Shown: positions 34,563-44,980 of the stretch, piece by piece
How the letters are laid out: each line of letters begins with the position of its first letter
How positions within the stretch are numbered: the first letter of the stretch is position 1
From: Hippasteria phrygiana
Lineage: Eukaryota > Echinodermata > Asteroidea > Valvatida > Goniasteridae
Length of the DNA stretch: 64,000 nucleotides
NCBI GenBank assembly: GCA_037893225.1
Contig: JAZGUH010000145.1
Coordinates: 62,001 to 126,000 of the forward strand
Direction of reading: 5' to 3'
Translations under genes and position numbers: made by a program
The notes under the pieces: generated by a model
Told to the model about the DNA's origin: nothing
Seen by the model: the letters and a program-made list of their open reading frames with translations, nothing else
Database searches by the model: none

Positions 34563-34946
34563 GAAATGAACAAGGTCAACGTCTATGCATGTGGGATCGT
34601 CATAAGTCCATATGCTTCATGGCTTTGGGCTACTCCTGACAGAAGGGTCTATAATCCCAACAGAGATCCCTGTTTTGGACTTCTAGAGGTCAAGTGCCCT
34701 GTTGCATCATCTGTTCTTGAGCTGCCATACCTTGTGAAGAATGGCCAGGACTGGAAACTAAATCACAGACACAACTACTACTTTCAAGTATTGATGCAAC
34801 TTGCAGTAACTGGACTTGAGTGATGTGACTTTTATGTTTACTGCACAGAGGACAGACACATGGAAACCACTTTCTTCTATCAGCAAGAATGGGACATCGT
34901 TAAATCCTCCTTGGATAAATTTTACTTTGAATACATGATTTTTTAA
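34563..34946 (+). pseudogene. YqaJ-like nuclease domain of an ISL2EU-type transposon, one in-frame stop
   Basis: After the acceptor-like TTTCATCTATTTCAG the frame reads EMNKVNVYACGIVISPYASW, LWATPDRRVYNP and GLLEVKCP. These are typical of the YqaJ/lambda-exonuclease-like fold, with the catalytic Asp of the SPD/TPD motif and the E-x-K of LEVKCP. It continues HNYYFQVLMQLAVTGLE, then a TGA at 34821-34823, and after it the same frame resumes with CDFYVYCTEDRHMETTFF to the stop at 34946. The TGA sits where the family usually has Trp, so a single change explains it. ISL2EU elements are known to encode a YqaJ nuclease beside a THAP-DDE transposase, which is found here at 36574-38838 on the other strand. 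Upstream exons are not identified. Confidence 0.75.
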
Positions 34947-34949
34947 ATT

Positions 34950-36570
34950 CCAGTCTATGAACTTTATTTCCTCGTTTTATAGACATTGTAGCAATAGTGG
35001 TTATTGTTATTTCTTGCAATGCTTTGAGATGCTTGTTGGTAGCAAGGTCTGCATTAACACCATGTGAAATTTCTATATGAGTTGTGGTGGTCCTGAAAAG
35101 AAAACGTGAAGTTGTTTACACTACCGGTGTCATATGAATATCCGACATCTCTTCCGTATTATCGGTTAAACCCTCTCATGTGACCAGCCACTCTCCCAAT
35201 AATCGATTCGTCGATCACTTAAAGCATGTGCAGTACAATATTTCATGATGAAAAATGTTCACGCTCTACTGGTCCTTTTCCGAATTACCGCAACTCTACA
35301 GGTTGTTACTGCAAACCTTACTAGATTGTATCCCCACCATGCAAGCTTTCAAATCCTACTTAAATTGAAATACTGTTGATGTTTGCAGATGATACAATAT
35401 TTATGGCATTATTTCAAGATAAAACAAAGGGGAACCAGAAGTGAACCATCAGTTTTGTACTAGGTTATTACGGAGAAAGGTAAAAACAGTTAAGAAGACC
35501 GACAAGGAAATAAATTTCATTCAGGAGGTGAATTTCAAAAAGTCAAATAGTGCTTTAATTACATCAAACATGTTTCAGTTGTATTGCTTAAAGGTAGTAT
35601 ACATTTGCAAACATGAAAAAACAAAATTACTGAATTATGAAATACCTTTCTTGACAAATAAGTCACAAGCATCCTGTGAAATTATGGCACCTGGTGTGCT
35701 GCCAAGAAAAGCATTTTTTAAAATCAATTTCCAGAGATGGTCGGCCCACCATCCTTAGAAAGTCTAGTTGCCCGACTTCATTATTCCCGAACGTCTACGT
35801 ATATAGTGTTCCCTTTTGTCAGGGAACCAGGCTACAAGAACAACATCTTTTTTGTATATTTGTTTCCAAGCATCCATGTTGACAAAACTTCAAACATGTC
35901 TGTTGTACAGTATTTGCTATCAAATACTAACCCCCAAATCCACGTTTACTGAAAATAACAGAAAAAGCAAATGTTGTATGCTACCTTTACACTATTTTTA
36001 TTTAAAGTGAGGTCAAGAAACTAATGCCACATAGAATAGTGAAATAGTTCAGACCATGAAAACACCGACCTTACAGTGCAAATAAAACCCTTGTATTTTC
36101 ATGTAGCTCGCGGGACCTCCTCTCCCTCCCCCTCCCAAATAAAAACAAAAAATAAAAATTAACTGGGCTTTTTTTTATAAAAGGCAAATGACAGAGTACA
36201 AGAAACAAACATGTAGGGAACACATAATCTCTCTTTTGTGTTTCTCCACCCACCCCCTCTTGCATGTGTGTGTTCTCTACATGTTCGAAACGTTAGGCCA
36301 GTTTTTGTATTTGTATATTTCAGGTCCATTCAGTTTGTGAGCAGTTTGCAGCAGTTTAAATTCATTTTCATGGGCTTTTTGTCGAACAATTTACAAATCT
36401 GACTCACTGTAGTGAGAATCTTTGGAAACATCACTTGAAAATTAACACGTACACTTCCACTGCCCCTTCCCCCTGCCCGCAGTAAAATGATGAAGAAAAA
36501 ATACATCAGTCAGAAGATGGAATACATCATGGAATTACTTTGGATTGAAACTACTTTGACTGATCCTCCA
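34950..36570. other. Between the two ISL2EU genes; no further gene recognised
   Basis: Two or three small plus-strand frames (35441-35952) have no recognisable domain. The rest is AT-rich and probably holds the 3' ends of the convergent genes. Confidence 0.45.
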
Positions 36571-36573
36571 TTA

Positions 36574-37371
36574 TTAAAGGTCCTCTAAAATTGCACAACA
36601 AGCAACCAAAAGCTGATTGATTGACCCTGCAAGGCTCAAAGGTATGACACTGTCAAACAGGTGGTGTTCTTTAATCCTGCAAATTGCTCTTTCTACGTGG
36701 ATTCGTACTGAAGCAATCTGCTGTGTACTTTTAATCTCATTCACTGTGAACTGACCACTAGACGTGTTTGCATTTCTAAGGAACGGAGGGATGTTCAAAG
36801 TAGCACATTTTTCTTCCAAAAGAGAACTTATTGTGAAGCCTTTGTCTGCCATCACATCGTCTCCTGGTTCTATTAAGTTAGTCAAACCACTTTGTTTGGT
36901 TATCTGAACATCTGATATTGCTCCAGTGTATAACTGAGAAACAAAGGTAATTGCACCATTTAGAGCAATTCCAACCAAACTTTTGAAGGTTGTGTGGCTT
37001 TTATAATTTGATAACAACTGACTTCCCAAAACAAGGGAACACGGGTTCTGTGTTTTGATCTCTGTACAGTCAAGAATCACCCTTGTTTTAGGGTAAATCT
37101 TTTTAAAACAAAGTGGCATTGCATTATTCACCATTTCTCTTGATGGCCAATTTGGCAATGAACCCAAAACAAAGTATAGAAAATTGCTCCAAGTAATCAC
37201 CTTACGACTGACCGTGGATACGTGAATGTTAAATCTGTCCGCAAGATCTTGCTCTTTTAGGCCTGCATGCAGGCGGCACATAAACAAGAACAACTCATCT
37301 ACTAGTAGCATATTCCTTGGCCTTCCTGACATAGTAATACCAGGTGATGGTGTGTCGTACATTGAAGCCAT
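36574..37371 (-). CDS. DDE transposase, ISL2EU/IS4EU type (DDE_Tnp_4 superfamily), C-terminal exon
   Basis: A 265-residue intact frame from an ATG at 37371. Residues 20-70 form a helix-turn-helix (LLVDELFLFMCRLHAGLKEQ, then DRFNIHVSTVSR). The catalytic triad is visible: Asp in VILDCTEIK, Asp in DDVMADKGF, and Glu in RIHVERAICRIKEHH. The C-terminus PLSLAGSINQLL is typical of ISL2EU transposases. These proteins usually begin with a THAP finger. A THAP C-terminal half lies upstream at 38838-38597, so the complete protein would be spliced. No disabling mutation is seen in this exon. Confidence 0.88.
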   Translation of the reverse strand: MASMYDTPSPGITMSGRPRNMLLVDELFLFMCRLHAGLKEQDLADRFNIHVSTVSRKVITWSNFLYFVLGSLPNWPSREMVNNAMPLCFKKIYPKTRVILDCTEIKTQNPCSLVLGSQLLSNYKSHTTFKSLVGIALNGAITFVSQLYTGAISDVQITKQSGLTNLIEPGDDVMADKGFTISSLLEEKCATLNIPPFLRNANTSSGQFTVNEIKSTQQIASVRIHVERAICRIKEHHLFDSVIPLSLAGSINQLLVACCAILEDL

Positions 37372-38064
37372 GTTTTTGCGGCTGGCTTGACATACTCAAA
37401 TGCTGTGAACAATCGATAAGTTGGAAAACCTGTATAGAAACAAATCAAACTGTCATTGTTGGTAAATCATTCAACCCTAAATCTCTCCACGGTCAGCTGG
37501 TTTTGAAGCTCATTACATTATTGAGTTTTTCTTGCCAACTCCATTTCAAGTTCTTGTATTCTTTCCTGTATAGGCCGTGCATGTATGTCCTCCTCTTGTT
37601 GTGTAGGTCCTTCTCCATAGTTGTCAGTACAACTGTATGAAAGAAACAAAATGCATTACTAAGAATTAGTACAAGTTTGCAAGGTGACGTTGGGGCAGGA
37701 GGAATAAAAGGGAGGGCACCACCAGGGGCGGCGGAACACTTTTGAAAGGGGGGGGGCAAAGCAGCGCAGGTGCCATGTTTTCATTTATGCGGAACTGCCA
37801 AAAGTTGGTGGGCCAACTGCCCCAAGTGGAAAAAGTGGGGGGGGGGGGGGTGGGTACCACTGATTTGCAGACAGAACATGCCAACAACAAAAATGCATGC
37901 ACAAAAAATGGAAAACTTAGTCGACCACTATTCAAAAAGCTCCAGGAAATGAGCAATATGACTCAACGTGCATATGACAGAGGCCTGGCACAACCCACCA
38001 GAGGCCCTGGATGGTGTATGATACCAGGTGTGGAACCAGAAGGGTGGTTTTGGGAGTCAAAACC

Positions 38065-38219
38065 CCCCCTCCCCCTCCTCCCCCCCCTCCCCCCCTCCCC
38101 CCCCCCCCTCCTCCCCCTCCCCCCCCCTCCCCCCCTCCCCCCCTCCCCCCCCTCCCCCTCCTCCTCCCCCTCCTCCCTCCCCCTCCTCCCCCCCCCCCCT
38201 CCCCCTCCTCCCCCCCCCA
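38065..38219. repeat. CCCTCC-rich low-complexity tract
   Basis: About 155 bp made only of C and T on the plus strand. It separates the DDE exon from the THAP exon. It produces long artefactual proline- and glycine-rich frames on both strands. Confidence 0.9.
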
Positions 38220-38596
38220 CTCGTTGTCAATTTATTTGTTTTGCTTGTAAGGGCCTACGCCTAAAGTACCGTAGCAAACCAGAAAAGAAAAGCAAAACCC
38301 TGTAAAGGTCTTTATTTTGCATGTACGGGTAAGAACAAAACAAAGAGGTTAAATGGCGCCACCAACATTGAGAAAGTGTGTCTCCCCCCCCCCCCCTTAA
38401 CATTTTGTTCCTAGGCAAAACATTTTGGGAGTCCACTTTTGGGGCAAATGTACAAACAATCCTGGATCCGCCCCTGTATACTGTATGTCATAAGACCAGT
38501 TCTCAACCAATGAAATTTCACAACTTAATACTAAATGGTATAATAAATATCTTTGGGGTAACTCTCACTCTCAGTTGTATTACTTCGTCATGTACC

Positions 38597-38838
38597 TTGA
38601 TTCTCCATGCTGCTCTTCAAGCTGGGGGCTTCGTTTATTTGTCAAATCTCCCAGTGCAGGTCTGTAAGGTGCGGTAAGAAATCTGTCTGTTGGTGCTTTT
38701 CTCACATTGGTGCTGTTCGTCCAAGCAAATTTAGATGGCACTGCCTGTGGGTTGAGGCACTTTCTTTGGCATCCTGGGTTCCACATGAAGTCCTTCTCAT
38801 TTGAAGTGTTTTGAACAGATAAATGTATTTGCTGTAAC
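38597..38838 (-). pseudogene. THAP domain, C-terminal half, of the ISL2EU-type transposase (frame-shifted)
   Basis: The exon opens after TTATTCTTCACAG. One frame reads ICSKHF, the C-x-x-H pair of a THAP finger, and then meets a stop. The neighbouring frame continues NEKDFMWNPGCQRKCLNPQA and VPSKFAW, the conserved end of the domain (AVPS motif). An indel of one or two bases near 38808 therefore breaks the domain. A candidate donor AAG|GTACAT lies near 38596. The N-terminal half of the finger was not found between here and 42 kb. Confidence 0.6.
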
Positions 38839-38953
38839 CTGTGAAGAATAAAAGTTAAATTAGTATGGAGTTTGAAAAATTCAACATTCAACGAATCTCG
38901 AAATCCCGGGACTACAAATTTTCATGAGACACATGTCCTGTGTCTCAATACCT

Positions 38954-39635
38954 CCAGAACTGTAAGGTTTTCACAAACCTTACAGAGACACATAAACTGC
39001 CGTGGGATAAATTTTTCAATTTTTTGCAGGAGCCCTAACTCTCTTGTTACGAAATTTTCTGACCCAACATTTCATATGCATTTATCTTGACATGACCATG
39101 TACACATAGGTTAGGTTCAATTTCGTGAAATGTCACTCAAAATGGCCATGTCAAGATAATCATATGTTGGGGCCGAAAATTTAGTGACATGAGAGTTAGG
39201 GCTCCTGCAAAAAATTGACAAATTTCTCCCACGGTAGTATGTGTCTCTATTATGCGCCTATCAATTGCTTCCCCCACCCTTCCCCCCTGGGCTGCCCCAC
39301 TCCTCCCCCCTGGGCTGCCCCACTCCTCCCCCTGGGCTGCCCCACCCAAAGATGTGGGGATTGTCACTTTTGAAGTAACAAAATCCCCACCCCTGAGGCA
39401 AAATTTTAGTGACAATCCCCGACATGGGTGGGCCACCCCAAACTCGTAGTTTTAACTTCTGATGATGGGGAAACAATGGAAAAATGACTGACCAAAATCC
39501 CCACCCTGGGGCTTGAAAAAAATGACCAAACCCCCACATAAGACCTGGGACAGCCCGGGAGAGGGGGAGAGGGGTGGAGGAAGCAATTGATAGGCGCATA
39601 ACTTAACTAGGTTTGTGAAAACCTTACAGTTCTGG
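38954..39635. mobile_element. Nested palindrome unit with 25-bp perfect inverted ends
   Basis: CCAGAACTGTAAGGTTTTCA (38954) and its inverse at 39611-39635 are perfect over 25 bp. Inside are two separate palindromes: 38981-39044 against 39191-39247 (GCCGTGGGA, GCAGGAGCCCTAACTCTC), and 39249-39279 against 39573-39602 (TATGCGCCTATCAATTGCTT). Confidence 0.72.
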
Positions 39636-39720
39636 AAGTAGGCCTGAGGTGTGTCCCAAGACAAAATGGCTTTCCTTCAACAATAGGCCTATAGCCCCAG
39701 CTAGCATGGCCATGGCTAGG

Positions 39721-40394
39721 CCTACCCCTAGAACTATGGGGTTCCGACAGGAACCCCATAGGAAGACGCCGATTTTTCCCATAGGTTAGTACAGCAAGAA
39801 TAAGAACGTCATTCCCATGCAACACGTTTCTACATTTTTCGCCGTGAATTACTTCATGGCTGCCCCCCAAAATAATAATATGCCGCATTTACATCCTCAC
39901 CTTGCTTGCGCCAAGTCAATTTTCGCCTGAAACGGGTCCAATTTGCGGGAAAAAAATGACAAAAATGCATTGCCTGTCGTCGCAGACGGTATATAACGGA
40001 CACGCGGCAGTTGCCTGCCGTACCGCGCTTTGAATTTTCGATGAATAATCATGACTTGACCGACCCACGGCCCCCCCGCAAAACAGGAGCTTCGTGTGTG
40101 CGGCTTCCTCGATGGTGTGCGTGTGTGATCGCTTCGGAACGACTGCAGATTTTTTTCATTTTTTTCCCGCAAATTGGACCCGTTTCAGGCGAAAATTGAC
40201 TTGGTGCAAGCAAGGTGAGGATGTAAATGCGGCATATTATTATTTTTGGGGGCAGCCATGAAGTAATTCACGGCGAAAAATGTAGAAATGTGTTGCATGG
40301 GAATGACGTTCTTATTCTTGCTGTACTAGCCTATGGGAAAAATCGGCGTCTTCCTATGGGGTTCCTGTCGGAACCCCATAGTTCTAGGGGTAGG
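39721..40394. mobile_element. Foldback element with ~237-bp arms
   Basis: The left arm 39721-39957 (CCTACCCCTAGAACTATGGG...) is the near-exact inverse of 40157-40394. About 200 bp lie between the arms. The match resumes farther out at 39624-39646 against 40398-40420, with about 75 bp interposed on the left only. Confidence 0.82.
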
Positions 40395-40398
40395 CTAG

Positions 40399-41403
40399 GC
40401 CTACTTCCAAAAATGTAAGGCTCTCCGTTAGCCTTACAAGGATATGTGATTTTGGTCCCCGTAACTCAATGGGATTTGCAATACGCTCTTGCGATATCAG
40501 TTACAATGTTCCAGAATTCCACTTTCCCAAACCTTAATCTCCCCAGAAGGTTATCCAATCCCTCCTACATATCTTTTAGACTTTTGCGGCCCATTTGCGG
40601 AACATTGAGGACAATTTATTGAGTAATGGAGTTTTTACTCACCGACCGACGTATGCAGCCAAAATGAACATGGCGTCGCACAGCTGACTGATACAGTCCA
40701 CCAGAATGCGCATGCGCGTGGATTTTTCGAAGAAATTTGGGGCTCGACCATTTTTTGAAGGAGGGGGGCATCTTGTCTACATCGCGCTTTGGTGATGTGT
40801 GGAATGTATGTTTTTATCCAGATTAGATACCGCATACAAAAACAAACGCAAAACTGAATGTCAGCGAATTTTGAACGTTATAATGTTGCAATACCGACTA
40901 TTAATCAGCACCAAAAAGATTCCGTAAATGTTCATTTTAAAACCGAAGGAATGTTCAAACACACACAACGATGTGTAAAGCGCGTCATGCACACATCACC
41001 GTTGCGCGATGTAGACAAGATGCACCCCCCTCCTTCAAAAAATGGTCGAGCCCCAAATTTCTTCGAAAAATCCACGCGCATGCGCATTCTGGTGGACTGT
41101 ATCAGTCAGCTGTGCGACGCCATGTTCATTTTGGCTGCATACGTCGGTCGGTGAGTAAAAACTCCATTACTCAATAAATTGTCCGTTTCAATGTTCCGCA
41201 AATGGGCCGCAAAAGTCTAAAAGATATGTAGGAGGGATTGGATAACCTTCTGGGGAGATTAAGGTTTGGGAAAGTGGAATTCTGGAACATTGTAACTGAT
41301 ATCGCAAGAGCGTATTGCAAATCCCATTGAGTTACGGGGACCAAAATCACATATCCTTGTAAGGCTAACGGAGAGCCTTACATTTTTGGAAGTAGGCTAG
41401 GCC
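40399..41403. mobile_element. Foldback element with ~410-bp arms
   Basis: The left arm 40399-40808 is nearly identical in inverse to 40985-41403, with a roughly 175-bp unpaired loop. Each outer end starts with a small hairpin (GTAAGGCTCTCCGTTAGCCT). Each arm also has GCGCATGCGC-like (NRF1-type) words and an ATG followed by a GGTGAGT donor-like site near its inner half. No transposase is recognised. Confidence 0.82.
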
Positions 41404-41840
41404 ATGATGGGATTTTGCAATTTCTATATCATTATCAATCAAAAGATAACGTAATTAGCATACACTATACAGTCCACAGGCACCATTCTAGGGCAAATTC
41501 ACCGGGCTTCATCCTAAATCAAAGGATATGGAGGACGTTCAGTGAAACAGGTAGGCCTATTCATGTAGACTGCCTCACTACCTCCATGCTCAGTGTAAAA
41601 GAAAGGTAAACATACAACAAGTACAACGAACAAGCATACCGTTGTTGTAATCGAGTCGTTCTCAATTGCCATATTTTACCTTGAACAAGGGTCCTTCGTC
41701 TCGTCTGATCTTGATTATCCATTCCTAACGTCCTTTTTGTTCTGATGGAAACCTGTGGAAGCTTATGTTCGATGTTGTACGCTTTTTGTTAGAAGAACAC
41801 ATTGGCACAACACATGCACAGTGCTTCGCCGACATATTGA

Positions 41841-41903
41841 AAATGTACCGCCTATAGCCTCGTTTTGGGCCTTAAAGTATGACGTCAGCATAAATATTAA
41901 GAA
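41841..41903. repeat. Inner 63-bp inverted repeat, right copy
   Basis: Inverse of 34327-34389. About 280 bp separate it from the hexamer array on this side, against about 50 bp on the left. The extra DNA holds a diverged direct repeat around ATCGATTCTG (near 42072 and 42147). Confidence 0.85.
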
Positions 41904-42186
41904 ATCCGTCAGTACTTATATACACATGTGTACATGTCGTTCCCAACTTCCCATACATGAAGCTAATGCGCAACATGTACATTTGGGCACGTGTACACGG
42001 CAAAGAAACGAGGTTGTCATCATGTCATGTACTGCACGTTTATAAATCTTTAGTCGAGTAGAGCGTACTGTAATCGATTCTGTAAACAAGAAGTTGTCAT
42101 TTACTGCACATACATCTCGAGTCGAGTCGAGTCGAGCGTGCTGTAATCGATTCTGCACATGTGCTGTTTGTATAAAATATTGGTGG

Positions 42187-42226
42187 TCTCGATACCGAGA
42201 CCAGCAAAATACCGAGACCACGGGGT

Positions 42227-42259
<33 letters not shown>

Positions 42260-42336
42260 ACAGGGTACCGAGACCGAGACCGAGACCAGGAAAAACTGGT
42301 TTCGAGACCGGTCTCGAGACCGAGACCGGTCTCGAT
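42187..42336. repeat. GAGACC hexamer array, right arm
   Basis: ACCGAGACCGAGACCGAGAC-type repeats, inverted relative to the left arm. The array ends with GGTCTCGAGACCG palindromes. Confidence 0.88.
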
Positions 42337-42349
42337 ACCTACAACACTG

Positions 42350-43460
42350 ATACACACTACAGACTATTGTTACCTAATTACACCCCCCCCCCCCGATATC
42401 TGAAAGGAATTTATGAGATTTCGGGAACACAATGACCAACACAAAAAGAGGGGAGGGGGGGGGGGGGGGGGGGGGGGGTGAGTCCCTCTGTCCCATATCT
42501 TGCTTCAAATGACACTTGACCCTCCACGCACGGCGGCGTGTGCAGGAAATGAACCTTTATTAAAATTCGCGCTGCAGGAAGTCCTACGCCTGGATGAACA
42601 GAGACATTTCACTCATGCGCAGACAATGCAAGCAAGAATTTCCCGTAAAATCCCAAGAAAGTAGGCTACTTCACACTTCCCAAGTTGGGTTTCTAAAACT
42701 TTCAAATGGATTAAAAAGAAGCTTTTAATAGGTAACGTAAGCAATCAATTTTGCTATTTGCGACAATGATATACTGCCATAATGCCTGTTTTTCTTTGTT
42801 ATTCCTTGTATTAGTTTCGTTTGGCTGATATACTCATACCAAGACAATCATCTGGGAGATTGGTGAAGGGGGATTACAGTGGGGAGGGGGGGGGGGGGGT
42901 CTATTAGAAAAGAGGTACATCAACTCATTTACAAAATATTTCCGAGTGTCCTGGTGATACAGAACTGATCGGGCACAAAGTATTATATATAGAGGAATTT
43001 CACATTAGCCCCCTCTGCGCACTTTCGGGTTGAAAGCGAGATTGTCAGTGGCAAACAAAACAACGTTTTTTTCAGCACATTCATTAATGCATGAATTAAT
43101 CAGGCCATATAAGGCAGCGCAGACGCACGATCAGCATAAACTTGTTTACTTTGACATTGAGATCCTCGTTTTCAAACGCGGAAGTGCGCAGATCGGCGCT
43201 AAACTCGTCGTCGAATTCCTGTATAGGCTGAATTTTGCTTTAAAAACTCAGGAATGCAATTTTTAAAGATGATCATGACCCCTCATGTCAATCATTTACA
43301 AAGAAACCCATGTATGTAAAGTTTGAAATAACAGCACAAACCATCCTGACTACCATGATTATTGCATTGACAACAAAGTCACATTATAAATCCTTTACTC
43401 ATCTAGATCTATACCGATCCGCGAGTTAACTGATACTAAACAATTCTTTAAATGAACTAC
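42350..43460. other. Intergenic; no gene recognised
   Basis: Contains a C tract (about 42382), a 28-bp class G tract (about 42450-42478) and another near 42885. Small frames have no domain features. Confidence 0.5.
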
Positions 43461-43551
43461 GAGGGAAACTGACTATAGGTAAATTTGAATAAATCTTCAA
43501 AGTGAACAAAGACAACTGGCAGGGGAGGGATTCGAACCTTCGACCCAGTGG
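43461..43551 (-). mobile_element. Truncated tRNA-derived SINE (minus strand)
   Basis: Matches the body and box B region of the SINE at 17400-17560 (ACTGGCAGGGGAGGGATTCG, then AACCTTCGA). It is cut off at 43551 where a GTGGCGTAACTGCGGGGG sequence begins. Confidence 0.65.
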
Positions 43552-43620
43552 CGTAACTGCGGGGGGGGGGGGGCACTTCCCCCTCCTGGGTGCCTCCCCT
43601 TCCCCCCTCCCCCATTAGAA
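43551..43620. repeat. G-tract repeat with GTGGCGTAAC start
   Basis: AGTGGCGTAACTGC followed by a 13-base G run, then C/T-rich sequence. It resembles the left terminus of the hAT-type MITE at 50727. No matching right end is visible. Confidence 0.5.
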
Positions 43621-43780
43621 ATCTTGAAATGTAGAACAAATCTAACAAGCTGCAGTTTATGTAGTTTTGGTGTGAAAAAATGTGTGCACCCCCAGGTTCA
43701 AAAGGGTATAATATACGTGGTAAGACACATGAAATGTCGCGGTGAAACACGTCACTGACGTGGTCAGAGTGTTAATTGTA

Positions 43781-44018
43781 GATCAGGTTGGTGTAGTGGT
43801 ATTTTCCTCGCCTTTCCACCACTGTGACACTGGTTCGACTCCCGGCTGTGGCAAACATGTGAATTGTCCGTGGGTTTTCTCCAGAATTATTCTCTGAGGC
43901 TTTCCACCCACGTATAAAACTGTCACTTTCTTCCTCATCTTCTATCATATGGGATCCTACTGGAAATGAGTCGAAAGACTTTCGTGGGCTATCCCGGCTG
44001 AATGCCGAATAATAAATT
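43781..44018 (+). mobile_element. tRNA-derived SINE
   Basis: Box A TTGGTGTAGTGGTA and box B TGGTTCGACTCCC are followed by CCGTGGGTTTTCTCCAGAAT and a tail GAATAATAAATTT. It is a diverged relative of the SINE at 13751-14036. Confidence 0.8.
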
Positions 44019-44349
44019 TTGAAGAAATTTACCTGATTGTTTTTTTTTTAAATCAGGTAAATTCTTTAAAAAATTATTCCATCCATGTACGGATGTTTAA
44101 TGTTTTCCAACGAATTTTTAATTTTAAGAATTCATTATCTTTACATAATTCTTTTTCTATGCGACTAAAATCCACATAGGCCTATGGATAGGAAGCTATG
44201 GATACTGCGACGGACATTAATATTATAAGCTTTCGTAACATCGGATATTTTCCGTATATCATAGGCTGCATCTACTGAACAAGTACACGTACACGTATCA
44301 ATACATTAAAACGTAAATTATAATAATTGTATCATCGTTATTATCGTCA

Positions 44350-44935
44350 TTGTTAATATTATGACTACTAGCACCACCACCACGTCTTTCACACATCCCG
44401 CATTGTTCCAACATCACCACCATCAACCTCAGTCACCAGTCACCTCACCCCAATTCCACCTCATCACCAGTCTCTTACACATCCCACATTCCAACATCAC
44501 CACCATCAACCTCATCATCAGTCACCTCACCCACATTCCACCATCAACCTCATCAAACCGTAAATCATCCTCTTCAACAATCACAGCACTGACACCACCA
44601 TTAAGGCAACTATAGCCATCACTAACATCAGCACTTGCCACACCATTCAGTCAGCACCACCCTCACTAGTTTCTGACACCTTCAATCAACATCACCTCCA
44701 TCAACCTCATCACCATTCTCTCACCCATTCTCTCACCCCTCACCACATCCCGCATTCCAACAACATCAACACCAACAACCTCACCACCAGCCTCTCACAT
44801 ATCCCACATTCAAACATCACTACAATCACCCTCACCACCAGTCTCACACATTGTACCACCACCACCACCACCACCACCATTTTCCAACCAGTCCCCAAAC
44901 ACCATCATCCCCACCATCACTATTATAGCCATCAA
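44350..44935. repeat. Degenerate CACCATCA / CCTCATCACC minisatellite-like tract
   Basis: About 580 bp dominated by ACC, ATC and CAC words with recurring AACCTCATCACCA and CACATCCC-CATTCCAACATC. It lies just beyond the TMEM26 stop codon and so probably in its 3' UTR or just downstream. Confidence 0.75.
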
Positions 44936-44980
44936 CACCATGTTAGCTTTGATTATCCCAATGGTTCCAATGGCAGGTTT

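Larger units (their letters stand above)
34130..42349. mobile_element. 8.2-kb hAT-like composite element with CGAGAC-satellite ends and 8-bp target duplication
   Basis: The ends are CAGTGTTGTAGTCGAGACC (34130) and the inverse GGT-TCGATACCTACAACACTG (to 42349). ATACACAC flanks both sides perfectly (34122-34129 and 42350-42357), the 8-bp duplication typical of hAT transposases. Next to each end is an array of GAGACC/CGAGAC hexamers (34147-34275 and 42187-42336) in inverted orientation. A further 63-bp inverted repeat with one mismatch lies inside (34327-34389 and 41841-41903). The enclosed genes are not hAT-type but ISL2EU-type, so this is a nested or chimeric element. Confidence 0.82.

Noticed and set aside
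37742..38305. Long proline- or glycine-rich frames on both strands
   Set aside because: They arise from the C/T-only tract at 38065-38219. The same cause explains frames at 24034-24463, 25055-25257 and 45872-46174.
42097..42435. Frames with RDRDRDR and VSVSVSVS repeats (also 34088-34294)
   Set aside because: They are translations of the GAGACC hexamer arrays at transposon ends, not proteins.
44350..44935. Protein-coding threonine/histidine/proline-rich region
   Set aside because: It is a degenerate ACC/ATC repeat without a conserved frame, located past the TMEM26 stop codon.
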